A DNA stretch of 55,967 nucleotides from Nitratireductor sp. ZSWI3 (GTDB lineage: Bacteria; Pseudomonadota; Alphaproteobacteria; Rhizobiales; Rhizobiaceae), in assembly GCF_024655565.1 (NCBI RefSeq), contig NZ_JANKOF010000024.1, positions 1-55,967 on the forward strand, in the 5' to 3' direction. This document shows positions 44,028 through 51,997 of this stretch, one piece after another. Numbering within the stretch: position 1 is the stretch's first letter; the number at the start of each line of letters is the position of its first letter. Both the position numbers and the translations under genes were made by a program. The notes under the pieces are model-generated. The model saw only the letters and a list, made by a program, of their open reading frames with translations. It had not been told where the DNA came from and did not search any database.

Positions 44028-45941
44028 TTACTGCGGCTGGGAGATGCCGTGGCGCTTCATGCGGCGGTGCACCGTGGTGCGGTCGAGCTCGAGCCGCCTT
44101 GCCGCTTCCGATACGTTCCAGTCACAGGCGACAAGCATGCGGCGCAGCGCTGCGGCTGCATCGTCGAGGGCGGCGGCTCCGGCGAGTTCCTCGGGCAGGT
44201 CGCCGAGATCGATGCAGTTGTTCTCGCTGAGTGCCGCGGCCACAGCAACGACGTTGTCGAGCTCGCGGATGTTGCCCGGCCAGCGATGCGCCTTGAGGGC
44301 GATGCGCGCCGGTTCCGATATCTCCAGCGCCTCCCCGTTCGCAGCGTGGCGTTCGAGCACCCTGTCCAGCACCCAGCCGAAATCCAGGCGGTCTCGCAGC
44401 GCCGGCAGGGTGATCGTGGCGGCGTTCAGGCGATAGTAGAGATCCTCCCTGAAGCGCCCGTCGCTCACCGCCTCCGGCAACGGGTGATGCGAGGCGGACA
44501 CCACGCGGATGCGGACCGGGCGCGGCACGTCGGCGCCGACCGGCAGCACCTCCTGCTCCGCCAGGACGCGCAGCAGGCGGCTTTGCAGCGCGTAGGGCAT
44601 GTCGCCGATCTCGTCGAGGAACAACGTGCCGCCATCGGCCTGCTCTATCAGCCCTTTCCGCCCCTTGGCGGACGCGCCGGTGAAGGCGCCGGGCGCATAG
44701 CCGAACAGCTCGCTCTCGATGAGCTGCTCGGGGATCGCTGCACAATTGACGGCAACGAAACGGCCCTTCAATCCGCTGCCCTCGTGTATGGCGCGGGCCA
44801 GATACTCCTTGCCCGTGCCCGTCTCGCCCTGGATGAGGATCGGCAGTGCGGTGCGGGCCAGCTTGGCGGTCTTCGCCTGCAGCGCCGCGATCTCCGGCGC
44901 GTCGCCGCCCAGACGGTGCAGCGGCGCCGGTATCTGGTCGCGCGTCGGGAGCGCGCGGCGCATGCGCGTGTTGGGCTCGATGGCATGGGCGAACAGCGCA
45001 TCACCGTCGCGCGCGAAAAGCACGCGCTCCTGCGTCGGGCGGCTGCGCGTCAATTCGGGCAGGCTGTCGATGTCGATATCGAAGAAGCGCGACACCGGCT
45101 GGCCGATAAGCTGTGTCGGATCGCGCCAGTCGAGCCGGGCCGAGCGGGCCAGCAGCTTGGCACCGCCATGGGTCATGCCGATGATCCGCCCGCTCGGATC
45201 TATGGAGATGGCAGCCTCCGGATCGACGTCGACGAACTCGGGCGAGCGGGCGAAGCGCAGCACCCATTCATGCCGTGTCTGCGCCATCAGATTGGCGAGC
45301 TCGATGCGCCGCGCCGAAGCGTTGACAAGGTGGAGGGCAAGGTTCTGGCTGGTTTTCAGGATCGGCGAGCTCAACAGCGAGATGTCGAGCACCGCGCACA
45401 GGGCGCCTTGCGTGTCGTATATGGGAGCCGCCGTGCAGGAGAGCGGCGTGTGGGTGTTGTCGAAATGGTCCGTCTGGTGGATCGTCAGCGCCTCGCCGGT
45501 CTCGATGCAGGCACCCACCGCGCAGGTGCCGGCGCGCCGCTCCGTCCATTCGGAGCCGAGATAGAGCCCCGCCTTGCGCAGATTGTTGTCGAACAGCGGG
45601 TCGCCCAGGAACTCGACGGTGACACCCTCGCGGTCGGAGAGCAGGAGCACGTAGTTCTGCCCCGCCACCTGCTGGTAAAGATGCTCGAGGCCGGAGCGGG
45701 CAATGCCGATCAGCTCTTCCGACTGCTGGCGGTGCTCGCGCAGCTGCTGCTCGGGAACGATAAAGGCCTCGCAACTGCGGGCGGGATCGAGGCGGTGTTT
45801 CTCGAGGCAGCGCAGCCAGGACTTGACGACGATCTCGTCCCGGCTCGTCGGCATTCCCATGCCGACCTTCTCGATCTCCCGGATGTGATCGGATCCTCGA
45901 AGCATGCAACGAATCGGCTGCCTCCACAGCCGCCCTCCCAT
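44028..45941 (-). CDS. Sigma54-dependent transcriptional activator, AcoR-like
   Basis: The product is 637 aa. The N-terminal part (to about 230) carries a GAF-type sensory domain with the stretch RAGTCAVGACIETGEALTIHQTDHF seen in AcoR relatives; a PAS-like region follows. The AAA+ domain has Walker A GETGTGKE, the sigma54-contact loop GAFTGA and Walker B LFLDEIGD. A Fis-type helix-turn-helix ends the protein (NVSEAARRLELDRTTVHRRMK). The start is uncertain: ATG at 45941 with a closely spaced GGAGG, or ATG at 45905. Known AcoR proteins activate acetoin catabolism; here the target is the adjacent SDR-ADH-monooxygenase operon. Confidence 0.9.
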   Translation of the reverse strand: MGGRLWRQPIRCMLRGSDHIREIEKVGMGMPTSRDEIVVKSWLRCLEKHRLDPARSCEAFIVPEQQLREHRQQSEELIGIARSGLEHLYQQVAGQNYVLLLSDREGVTVEFLGDPLFDNNLRKAGLYLGSEWTERRAGTCAVGACIETGEALTIHQTDHFDNTHTPLSCTAAPIYDTQGALCAVLDISLLSSPILKTSQNLALHLVNASARRIELANLMAQTRHEWVLRFARSPEFVDVDPEAAISIDPSGRIIGMTHGGAKLLARSARLDWRDPTQLIGQPVSRFFDIDIDSLPELTRSRPTQERVLFARDGDALFAHAIEPNTRMRRALPTRDQIPAPLHRLGGDAPEIAALQAKTAKLARTALPILIQGETGTGKEYLARAIHEGSGLKGRFVAVNCAAIPEQLIESELFGYAPGAFTGASAKGRKGLIEQADGGTLFLDEIGDMPYALQSRLLRVLAEQEVLPVGADVPRPVRIRVVSASHHPLPEAVSDGRFREDLYYRLNAATITLPALRDRLDFGWVLDRVLERHAANGEALEISEPARIALKAHRWPGNIRELDNVVAVAAALSENNCIDLGDLPEELAGAAALDDAAAALRRMLVACDWNVSEAARRLELDRTTVHRRMKRHGISQPQ

Positions 45942-46084
45942 TCTCCTCCGCCCCCTATCAGGGCATCAAGCGCGGCAAATGTAAATGCCCGCATGCAATG
46001 CCGAAGGCTTGTTGAGATGAGTTCCCGCCGGAAAGACCCGCCACTGGCAGCCCCGATGCGCGGTTCCGGCTTCGGCCGATCGCC

Positions 46085-46525
46085 CTATGACGGATGCGCG
46101 TTCAAGGATTTCCTCCAGGCGCGCCACAACAGCAGCAGAAACGCGACGATCCAGCCGGCGGCCCAGAAGAGCGCCAAGAGGAAGATCAGCCGATACGGCT
46201 GATCCGACGATGCGAATGCAGCGAGAAAAACGGAAAGAAGCAAGGCGGGTATCGGCACCACGATGGCGATGGCGATCGCCCCGTCTGACGCGCCCCACCA
46301 GGCCTTTCTCTCCGCCCATCTGACGGTGGCGAGGTAAAAGAGAAGCGCGCCAAGGTGGATCGGCAGTATCGTTCCCGCCCAGACCTGCACCTCGCCGGTG
46401 ACATAGCCCGAGCTTGAAAACCACGAGGCCAGGAACCCGAACGGCGCGAGGATCACCGTTGCCGCCATATAGGAGGCCACGACGCCGCATATCGCCCGAA
46501 AAACGCCAATCACGCGCTGCGTCAC
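46085..46525 (-). CDS. Small membrane protein of unknown function, 146 aa
   Basis: A GTG start with a GGAG site about 10 nt upstream. Four hydrophobic helices are visible (about residues 8-34, 45-67, 80-105 and 113-135), then a short basic tail (WRAWRKSLNAHPS). No family motif is recognised. It is 52 bp downstream of the next minus-strand gene and may share its transcript, which would place it in the box-controlled group. Confidence 0.6.
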   Translation of the reverse strand: MTQRVIGVFRAICGVVASYMAATVILAPFGFLASWFSSSGYVTGEVQVWAGTILPIHLGALLFYLATVRWAERKAWWGASDGAIAIAIVVPIPALLLSVFLAAFASSDQPYRLIFLLALFWAAGWIVAFLLLLWRAWRKSLNAHPS

Positions 46526-46577
46526 AGAGGAGGTCTCCAGGAAAAAGGATTGAGCGCCATTGTAGCCTGACGGCGCA

Positions 46578-47306
46578 CTAACGCGCGCGTTTGGCGCACC
46601 GCTGGAGCTGCGTGCCGACCTGCTTGCCGCTGTGATACCTCAGCGTGTAGATCCGCACATTGTTCACGTCGACGCCGATTTCCGCCTTGTCCTCGAGCCC
46701 CTGGACGGCCGCCTCCAGATTTGGGACTGCGAATGCCACGGTGCCGAGACCCATGCGCGGGTGGGTGAAATTGTGCACCGACACGCGCTGCGGGCGCTCG
46801 CCGGATTGATGCAGGACCGCCTGGATCCGCCCTTCCCTTCGGGGATTGGGAACGTCCTTGCCCGTCAGCAACAGCAAGGCCGGATCCTTGTAGCCGCCCA
46901 GCCCCGCGATGCTGAGCATGCCGTCCATATTGGCGAAGGTGGCCGTGCATTTTTGACCGGGTACGGGTGGATTTCCCTCCTGATAATACGTCCAGTAGCC
47001 GCCATGCAGCTTCTGGAACCGCGGATCGGCGGCCAGCGCCTTCATGGTGCCCATCGCCGCATTCATGCGGTTTCTCTGGATTTGTATCAGCGCCGAAAGG
47101 TTGGACATCATGTCGGCCATGGGGTCGCCCTGCGGAGCACCGGGCTGCATCTGTTGCCCCTGCATCTGGCGTTGCTGGTTCAGGTAGCCCTGCCGGTTCA
47201 TTTCGTTCGAATGCCGTTGCTGCGCCCGCTGCCGCTCGGCATGGCCCTGGGCGAGCGCGCCACTTGCGACCAGCAATCCCAGGATCAAGAAAACTGCAAA
47301 TCTCAC
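46578..47306 (-). CDS. Exported protein of unknown function with Gln/Met-rich segment, 242 aa
   Basis: I start at a GTG (47306) behind AAGAGAA, which gives a good signal peptide (FAVFLILGLLVASGALAQ). Residues about 20-60 are rich in Gln, Arg and Met (MNRQGYLNQQRQMQGQQMQP). The rest is a mixed domain with VPGQKCTATFANMDGMLSIAG and a C-terminal KQVGTQLQRCAKRAR with a second cysteine. Longer upstream in-frame starts would run through the shared 16-bp box. No family recognised; a periplasmic location is inferred. Confidence 0.65.
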   Translation of the reverse strand: MRFAVFLILGLLVASGALAQGHAERQRAQQRHSNEMNRQGYLNQQRQMQGQQMQPGAPQGDPMADMMSNLSALIQIQRNRMNAAMGTMKALAADPRFQKLHGGYWTYYQEGNPPVPGQKCTATFANMDGMLSIAGLGGYKDPALLLLTGKDVPNPRREGRIQAVLHQSGERPQRVSVHNFTHPRMGLGTVAFAVPNLEAAVQGLEDKAEIGVDVNNVRIYTLRYHSGKQVGTQLQRCAKRAR

Positions 47307-47475
47307 GGCGTGGTTCTCTTTCTGTTGTCGGTCGATCGATCGAAGCGCGGTCCGACCCGCCATTCCATCGGCACCCGCGCAAACGGTCGCAAGACCCCGA
47401 GATCGACGATCCGGAGTCCTGCAACCTATCCCATGCCCGGTCACGAGGCTGGCATGTCCAGGCAGGCCGGTCCAC

Positions 47476-47491
47476 TCGGACAGATGCACTA
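47476..47491 (-). promoter_or_regulatory. Shared 16-bp box, copy A
   Basis: Plus strand TCGGACAGATGCACTA, identical to 51146-51161 and one base different from 50011-50026. It lies 170 bp upstream of the exported-protein gene at 46578-47306. A GTGGAC sequence occupies the -35-like position seen at the other copies, but no clear -10 follows. Confidence 0.7.
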
Positions 47492-47523
47492 GATATGCGG
47501 TGTGCAGACGCCGATGAGCGGTT

Positions 47524-48105
47524 TCAAAGGCGGCGGACGGCCTCGATGGTTTGGCGGATGACGGCGCGGCGCCAGCGCAGGACGAACGCGATCCAGAAAA
47601 GCGCCAGGCCTCCCACGGTCAAGGCATACCCGCGATAGCGACGCTCCAGCGTGCGGGATGCCGACCATTCCTGCACCGCCGTGAAATGGGTCCGGCCATC
47701 GATGGCCAACCCGGCAACCCGGTAGACCCTGCGTATGGGGCGCCCGTCGGCCGGCCAGCTCGGCATCTCCAGCCGCACCGCGGCGCCGCTTGGTATCGGC
47801 ATCGGGTAACCGTCATACGGGAGCAGGAAATCGGTCTCCGGATAGTCCTGCAAGCGAACGAAGCGTCGGATGGTCGGGGCATAACGGCGATGCCTGGTTC
47901 GCGTGACGGCAACAGACCCTCTTGCCTCGTGAAAACTTCTGACCGTCCCCTCCACGATCCGGACATCCTGAAGAGCGAAATCCGGCGCGAAGTCATTGGC
48001 AATGCCGTTCAGCCACAGCGCCACCAGGCCGAGCATCATCGCAGGCGCCAGGGAAATCCAGACAATCTTGGCGCCCGCCTTCAGCGTCTCAAAGGGTGTC
48101 GGCAT
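47524..48105 (-). CDS. Membrane protein of unknown function, 193 aa
   Basis: One hydrophobic helix near the N-terminus (VWISLAPAMMLGLVALWL, about 15-32) and one near the C-terminus (about 162-178) frame an extracytoplasmic domain of about 125 residues. This two-helix layout resembles DUF3592-type proteins, but I am not sure. It is the last of three same-strand genes (49914 to 47524) probably read from the promoter at 49982-50026. Confidence 0.6.
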   Translation of the reverse strand: MPTPFETLKAGAKIVWISLAPAMMLGLVALWLNGIANDFAPDFALQDVRIVEGTVRSFHEARGSVAVTRTRHRRYAPTIRRFVRLQDYPETDFLLPYDGYPMPIPSGAAVRLEMPSWPADGRPIRRVYRVAGLAIDGRTHFTAVQEWSASRTLERRYRGYALTVGGLALFWIAFVLRWRRAVIRQTIEAVRRL

Positions 48106-48151
48106 CTTTTCGCTTCAGCGTTTCGATCTCGCGCCGCATCTTGCCGGCCGA

Positions 48152-49363
48152 TCAGTAGTCCATCAGCAGGACGTTGGAAGGCGGTTCGCTCATCCACCAT
48201 TGCGGCGTGTAGGACGGCCGGATCGGACACCGAAGCAGCGTCGCCGTCCCTTGCAGGGATATCTCGCGCGTGTTGGATGCACCGAGCCTGATCGTATCGG
48301 GGCTGCCCGCAGCGCCGCTGCGCAGGGCCGCGTCCTCGTCGGGCGAGGCGCCGCACCGGATCTGGAACGTGCTCTGGAACCCTTCCGGGGTCGGCGCGTC
48401 CCCGGTTGCGTCCGTCACCGCGCAATAAAGATCACGCAACTGGATGGCAGGGCCGGCCTTGCGCGACAGATGGATGGACACGCGCTCGTTCGCCGAAGCG
48501 GCCGGCATGTCGCAGCCGTCCTCTCCGTCGGCATAGACGCCGTCGAAGAAACCGCCCACCTGCTGCAGGTAGGATCCGGCCGCCTGCGGCTCTTCCACGA
48601 CGCGATTGACCGAAAGCACCTCCCGGATCAGATTCCTGCCATCGTCCCTGGCGACCTCGACCATCGCCTCCACGAGGCAGATGTCGCCCTCGCCGCAGCC
48701 ATGCGTGACGAGGTCCTGAACCTCGCTGTCGGCGGAGATGAAACAGGCCCCGTCGCCGGTGATCGACGAGCCGGCCATGCCGGAACCCGTGCTCAGAACG
48801 CCGAAGCAGCGCTCGTGTTGCAGCGCACCGCGCGCCGTGGCCAATGCGGGCAACACCCGGTACTGCGCCGCGTCCTCGATCTCGTCGTTTGCAGGACAGG
48901 GAAATTTTCCGGTCAGGAAGACCTCGCCATCCGCATACCAGGAGGAGCGTATGGAGGAACCGGACCCGCCTTCCTCCTTCGTGCCTGCCTCGACGAATGT
49001 GGAGAAACACACCGCCGCATCCGTTCCGTCTGCCGAAATGAGCAGGCCCCAGCTCGTGTCTCCGGCGCTCGCCGCATCGAAGGCGTTCATGTAGAGGCGA
49101 TCGCCGACCGCCACCATCGGGAAGGATACGGCCCGCCCGCCCCCGGTCTCGGCCAGAACCGCCTGCCGGATATCCGCGTCGGCAACGGCGGCGGTGACCG
49201 CGCCTTTCACGGCGGGGTTGTCGAAGAACGGGACGCCCTCGACCGGATCCCACGGGTACCTGCCCGCATAGGAGCGCAGATCCACCGCCTCCTGCGCGTT
49301 TCCCGGACCGGCGTTCGCCGGAATGGCGGCCAACAGGATTGCTATGGCCAACGCTCGTTTCAT
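48152..49363 (-). CDS. Secreted or periplasmic protein of unknown function, 403 aa
   Basis: A clean signal peptide (MKRALAIAILLAAIPANA) leads a protein with many paired cysteines (for example GDGACFISA, HGCGEGDICLVEA, DGCDMPAA, FQIRCGASP), suggesting disulfides in the periplasm or outside. The C-terminus ends NVLLMDY. Longer upstream in-frame starts shadow the neighbouring gene. No recognisable fold. It lies 46 bp from the next gene downstream and 65 bp from the one upstream, so the three genes look like one operon. Confidence 0.65.
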   Translation of the reverse strand: MKRALAIAILLAAIPANAGPGNAQEAVDLRSYAGRYPWDPVEGVPFFDNPAVKGAVTAAVADADIRQAVLAETGGGRAVSFPMVAVGDRLYMNAFDAASAGDTSWGLLISADGTDAAVCFSTFVEAGTKEEGGSGSSIRSSWYADGEVFLTGKFPCPANDEIEDAAQYRVLPALATARGALQHERCFGVLSTGSGMAGSSITGDGACFISADSEVQDLVTHGCGEGDICLVEAMVEVARDDGRNLIREVLSVNRVVEEPQAAGSYLQQVGGFFDGVYADGEDGCDMPAASANERVSIHLSRKAGPAIQLRDLYCAVTDATGDAPTPEGFQSTFQIRCGASPDEDAALRSGAAGSPDTIRLGASNTREISLQGTATLLRCPIRPSYTPQWWMSEPPSNVLLMDY

Positions 49364-49428
49364 CGACGCTTTCCCTGATCCATCTCGAAATCTGCGCGTG
49401 TCAGGCACCAGCCTGTGAAAGGGGGGCA

Positions 49429-49914
49429 CTAGACCCTGCGCCCGCTGCGGAGCAGGAAGAAGCCGACCAGAAAAAGGACCAGCCCGCTCGCCACGTAGGG
49501 TATGGCCATGGCGAGCACCCAGAACCAGAATGCGGTCGCCGCATCGTTCTTTGCCCGCGTGTCGGCTTCGACGAAGTCCTGCAATGTGAGCCCCGAGAAC
49601 ATGGCGGTGGACACAACGTTCAGGATCAGGATGCCGCCCAGCACCACGCAGCCCCAGCCGAGCAGACGCCAGATGTTTGCGATGCGTGCCAGAAGCACCG
49701 TCACGACAACGGCCACCACGATCTGGACGATCACCGCCAGGGCCACCGCAAGCCCGTAGCCGCCGGATGTGTCTTCGACCCAGTTGGGATCGGCGCCGAG
49801 GGTCGGCAGGATGAACGGCCCGACGATCCCGTAGCCCAGACGTCCTGCCAGAATGCCGAAGACAACGCTCGCCAGCCAACGGACCCACACGGATTTCACT
49901 CGCACCGTCTCCAT
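49429..49914 (-). CDS. Four-helix membrane protein of unknown function, 161 aa
   Basis: I start at the ATG at 49914 because the longer frame to 50046 would cross the promoter and box at 49982-50026. Four hydrophobic helices are seen (about residues 11-34, 48-75, 82-104, 125-152). The protein ends in a basic tail (RSGRRV). No family motif. As the first gene after the shared-box promoter it is the likely head of the 49914-47524 operon. Confidence 0.6.
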   Translation of the reverse strand: METVRVKSVWVRWLASVVFGILAGRLGYGIVGPFILPTLGADPNWVEDTSGGYGLAVALAVIVQIVVAVVVTVLLARIANIWRLLGWGCVVLGGILILNVVSTAMFSGLTLQDFVEADTRAKNDAATAFWFWVLAMAIPYVASGLVLFLVGFFLLRSGRRV

Positions 49915-49981
49915 CGGCCGAACAGGTCTCTCGAAACAGCCGACGGCCAATGCTGCTGCTTCAGGTCGATTTGCCCGACCG

Positions 49982-50026
49982 ATAGTATTGGCGCGGACCA
50001 CCCGCTCCAATAGGACAGATGCACTA
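49982..50026 (-). promoter_or_regulatory. Promoter with shared 16-bp box, copy B
   Basis: On the minus strand: the box (50011-50026), a -35-like TTGGAG (50005-50010), 17 bp, and a -10-like TACTAT (49982-49987). The box abuts the -35, as for an activator that contacts RNA polymerase. The copy at 51117-51161 has the same geometry. The start codon of the downstream gene is about 70 bp further on. Confidence 0.7.
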
Positions 50027-50057
50027 CAAGATGCGGCAAAACCCAAGCAGTCGATCG

Positions 50058-51020
50058 CTACTGCACCACGAGCTCGACCCGCCGATTGCGGGCCCGGCCG
50101 GCCTCCTCGGCATTGCTGGCAACGGGCGCCAGCGATGCGACGCCGTGCGGGGAAAGGCGCGCTTCGTCTATGCCGTGGGCGGCTGCCAGGCGCTCGACCA
50201 CCGCGGCGGCTCTGGCCTCGGACAACGCCATGTTGGCGGCGAGACCGCCGACATTGTCGGTGTGCCCGACCACATAGACCTTCAGCGCGGCATCGGCCTC
50301 AAGCAGCGCGGCCATCTCGCCCAGCGCAGCGTCCGATTCGGGTTTGATCTCAGCCTTGCCGGTATCGAAATAGACGCCGGAAACGGCCACGTGGCCGAGG
50401 CGGTCGAGCGACTGCTTCAGTTCGTCGGCCTGAAGCACCTTGACCTGATCCGTCGACAGCGCCGCCGCTTCCACGATCTCCTGGTAAAGCACCGTCCGCT
50501 TGTTCGAGGTGTCCTCGACCATGTGCAGGAACACATGCATCTCGCCATCGGGACCGCTGCGGCGCGCCAGCAGCGCCCGCTCTGCGGTCTCGCCGAAAAA
50601 CGCATCCCCGAAGCCCTGCGGGCGCACACGGCCGCTGTTGGAGATGAGCGCCATCATGTCGACGCCGCATTCCTCGTGACTGTCGCAGGCGAACAGAGTT
50701 TCGAAGCCGGCTTGGGACAGGGCGTTCTCGTAATTGCGCATCACCTCCAGAACGGAGTGGTCGGCGAGGATGCGGTAACCGATCCGGGTCACCCGCCCCT
50801 CGAGCTTCAGCAGGTTCTCCGTCGCCTCGGCATCATCGATCCTGCCGGAGGGCAGGAGCGCTTCATCGAAATTCCGCACCTGATAGGCCCGGATCGTGGC
50901 GGTCGGAAACCGGCTCAGCAACGGATGGTCGGACGAGCCCTCCACGTCGTCGGCATGGGCGGCGCCGGCCGCCAGCATGCCGTACACCAGTACGAGCCCC
51001 GAAATCCGCTTCCAATTCAT
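50058..51020 (-). CDS. OmpA-family protein with N-terminal DUF4892-like domain
   Basis: The product is 320 aa. A signal peptide (to AAHA, about residue 23) is followed by a domain starting SSDHPLLSRFPTATIRAYQVRNFDEALLPSG that resembles DUF4892, and a C-terminal OmpA-like peptidoglycan-binding domain (VYFDTGKAEIKPESDAAL; VVGHTDNVGGLAANMALSEARAAAVVERL). It should sit in the periplasm or outer membrane, tied to peptidoglycan. AAGGA precedes the ATG at 51020. It has its own copy of the shared promoter box. Confidence 0.82.
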   Translation of the reverse strand: MNWKRISGLVLVYGMLAAGAAHADDVEGSSDHPLLSRFPTATIRAYQVRNFDEALLPSGRIDDAEATENLLKLEGRVTRIGYRILADHSVLEVMRNYENALSQAGFETLFACDSHEECGVDMMALISNSGRVRPQGFGDAFFGETAERALLARRSGPDGEMHVFLHMVEDTSNKRTVLYQEIVEAAALSTDQVKVLQADELKQSLDRLGHVAVSGVYFDTGKAEIKPESDAALGEMAALLEADAALKVYVVGHTDNVGGLAANMALSEARAAAVVERLAAAHGIDEARLSPHGVASLAPVASNAEEAGRARNRRVELVVQ

Positions 51021-51116
51021 CCTGCATCCTTTGCTTTGCCTTGCTCGTGAGGCAGTCCCGGCGGATGGCGCCGTGCCATCATCGCCAGGACATGCCAAGC
51101 AACACGAATCGGACGC

Positions 51117-51161
51117 ATGGTATTGGGGAAGAAAGAGCGATCCAGTCGGACAGATGCACTA
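51117..51161 (-). promoter_or_regulatory. Promoter with shared 16-bp box, copy C
   Basis: On the minus strand: the box (51146-51161), -35-like CTGGAT (51140-51145), 17 bp, -10-like TACCAT (51117-51122). Spacing is identical to copy B. It drives the OmpA-family gene starting at 51020. A palindromic repeat begins immediately on the other side of the box. Confidence 0.7.
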
Positions 51162-51163
51162 TG

Positions 51164-51216
51164 GCAGTTTGCAGCCAGGTGAGATCCCCTGACGTGCGCA
51201 TAAATGCGGAAAACAA
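51164..51216 (+). repeat. Double-hairpin palindromic repeat, second copy
   Basis: Plus strand contains TTTGCAGCCAGGTGAGATCC then CCTGACGTGCGCATAAATGC, closely matching the element inside the HAD gene (21483-21540). Here it is intergenic, between the OmpA-family promoter and the response-regulator gene, and directly follows box copy C. Confidence 0.8.
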
Positions 51217-51316
51217 CGGGATAGAGCGTCCTCTGTGCGGTGCACGGGGCTCTATAGCCGGCTTGCACAGCCGGCTCTTCTGTAATGCTTTCGCGCCATA
51301 TGGCCCGCCCTTGTCC

Positions 51317-51997
51317 ATGGTGCTATTCATCGACCCCCCTTCTTTCCCCGCCTCGAAAGGTGCCAATCGTTTGCGTCAGGACCGCATCATCATCGCCGAT
51401 GACCATCCCGTTTTCCGGGACGGCCTGGCGCGCCTGATCCAGCGGCATGAGCCAGAGGCCGTGATCGATCAGGCCGCCACCATCGAGGAGGTCCTCGCGC
51501 TCGCGGAAGCCGGGGCGACGCCAAGCACCTTTATCCTCGACCTTCTCTTCTCGGTGGGAAATCTCGAAGCGCACCTTCCCGAATTGCGCAGGCGTTTCAG
51601 TCGCGCCTCGATCATCGTCGTCTCGATGATCGATGACATCAAAGTGGCAAGGCGTGTGATGAACACCGGGGCCGACGGCTTCATCTGCAAGAGCCTGCCG
51701 CCGCACGAGATCGTCGCCGCCGTCGCCGCGGTGCGCAACGGCGATGCCGTCCTCCAGCTGGAGGCATCCGGACTGCCCGTCAGCGAGGCCGAGCAACCGC
51801 TCGCCGGCCTCACCCAGCGTCAGATCGACGTGCTGCGCCTGCTGACGCGCGGCCTGAGCAACAAGGAAATCGGCCTGGAACTCGACATTTCCCCGTTCAC
51901 CGTCAGGGTTCATGTCTCGGCCGTGCTCAAGGCGCTGGGTGTCACCACCCGCGCGGGAGCCGCCGCCAGGGCGATCGCCTGCGGCCTCGATCAGTGA
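51317..51997 (+). CDS. NarL/LuxR-type response regulator
   Basis: The product is 226 aa from the ATG at 51317; a TTG at 51371 with AAAGG upstream would give a more typical 208 aa. The receiver domain has acidic residues in IIIADDHPVFRDGL, phospho-acceptor D75 (FILDLLF) and K125. The helix-turn-helix is LTQRQIDVLRLLTRGLSNKEIGLELDISPFTVRVHVSAVLKALG. It converges on the hybrid kinase gene with a 7-bp antisense overlap, so the two are probable partners. The three shared boxes beside it are candidate targets. Confidence 0.88.
   Translation: MVLFIDPPSFPASKGANRLRQDRIIIADDHPVFRDGLARLIQRHEPEAVIDQAATIEEVLALAEAGATPSTFILDLLFSVGNLEAHLPELRRRFSRASIIVVSMIDDIKVARRVMNTGADGFICKSLPPHEIVAAVAAVRNGDAVLQLEASGLPVSEAEQPLAGLTQRQIDVLRLLTRGLSNKEIGLELDISPFTVRVHVSAVLKALGVTTRAGAAARAIACGLDQ

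Noticed and set aside
49429-50046. Longer 205-codon version of the four-helix membrane protein
   Set aside because: Its first 44 codons would cross the promoter and shared box and have no good ribosome binding site; the start at 49914 fits better.
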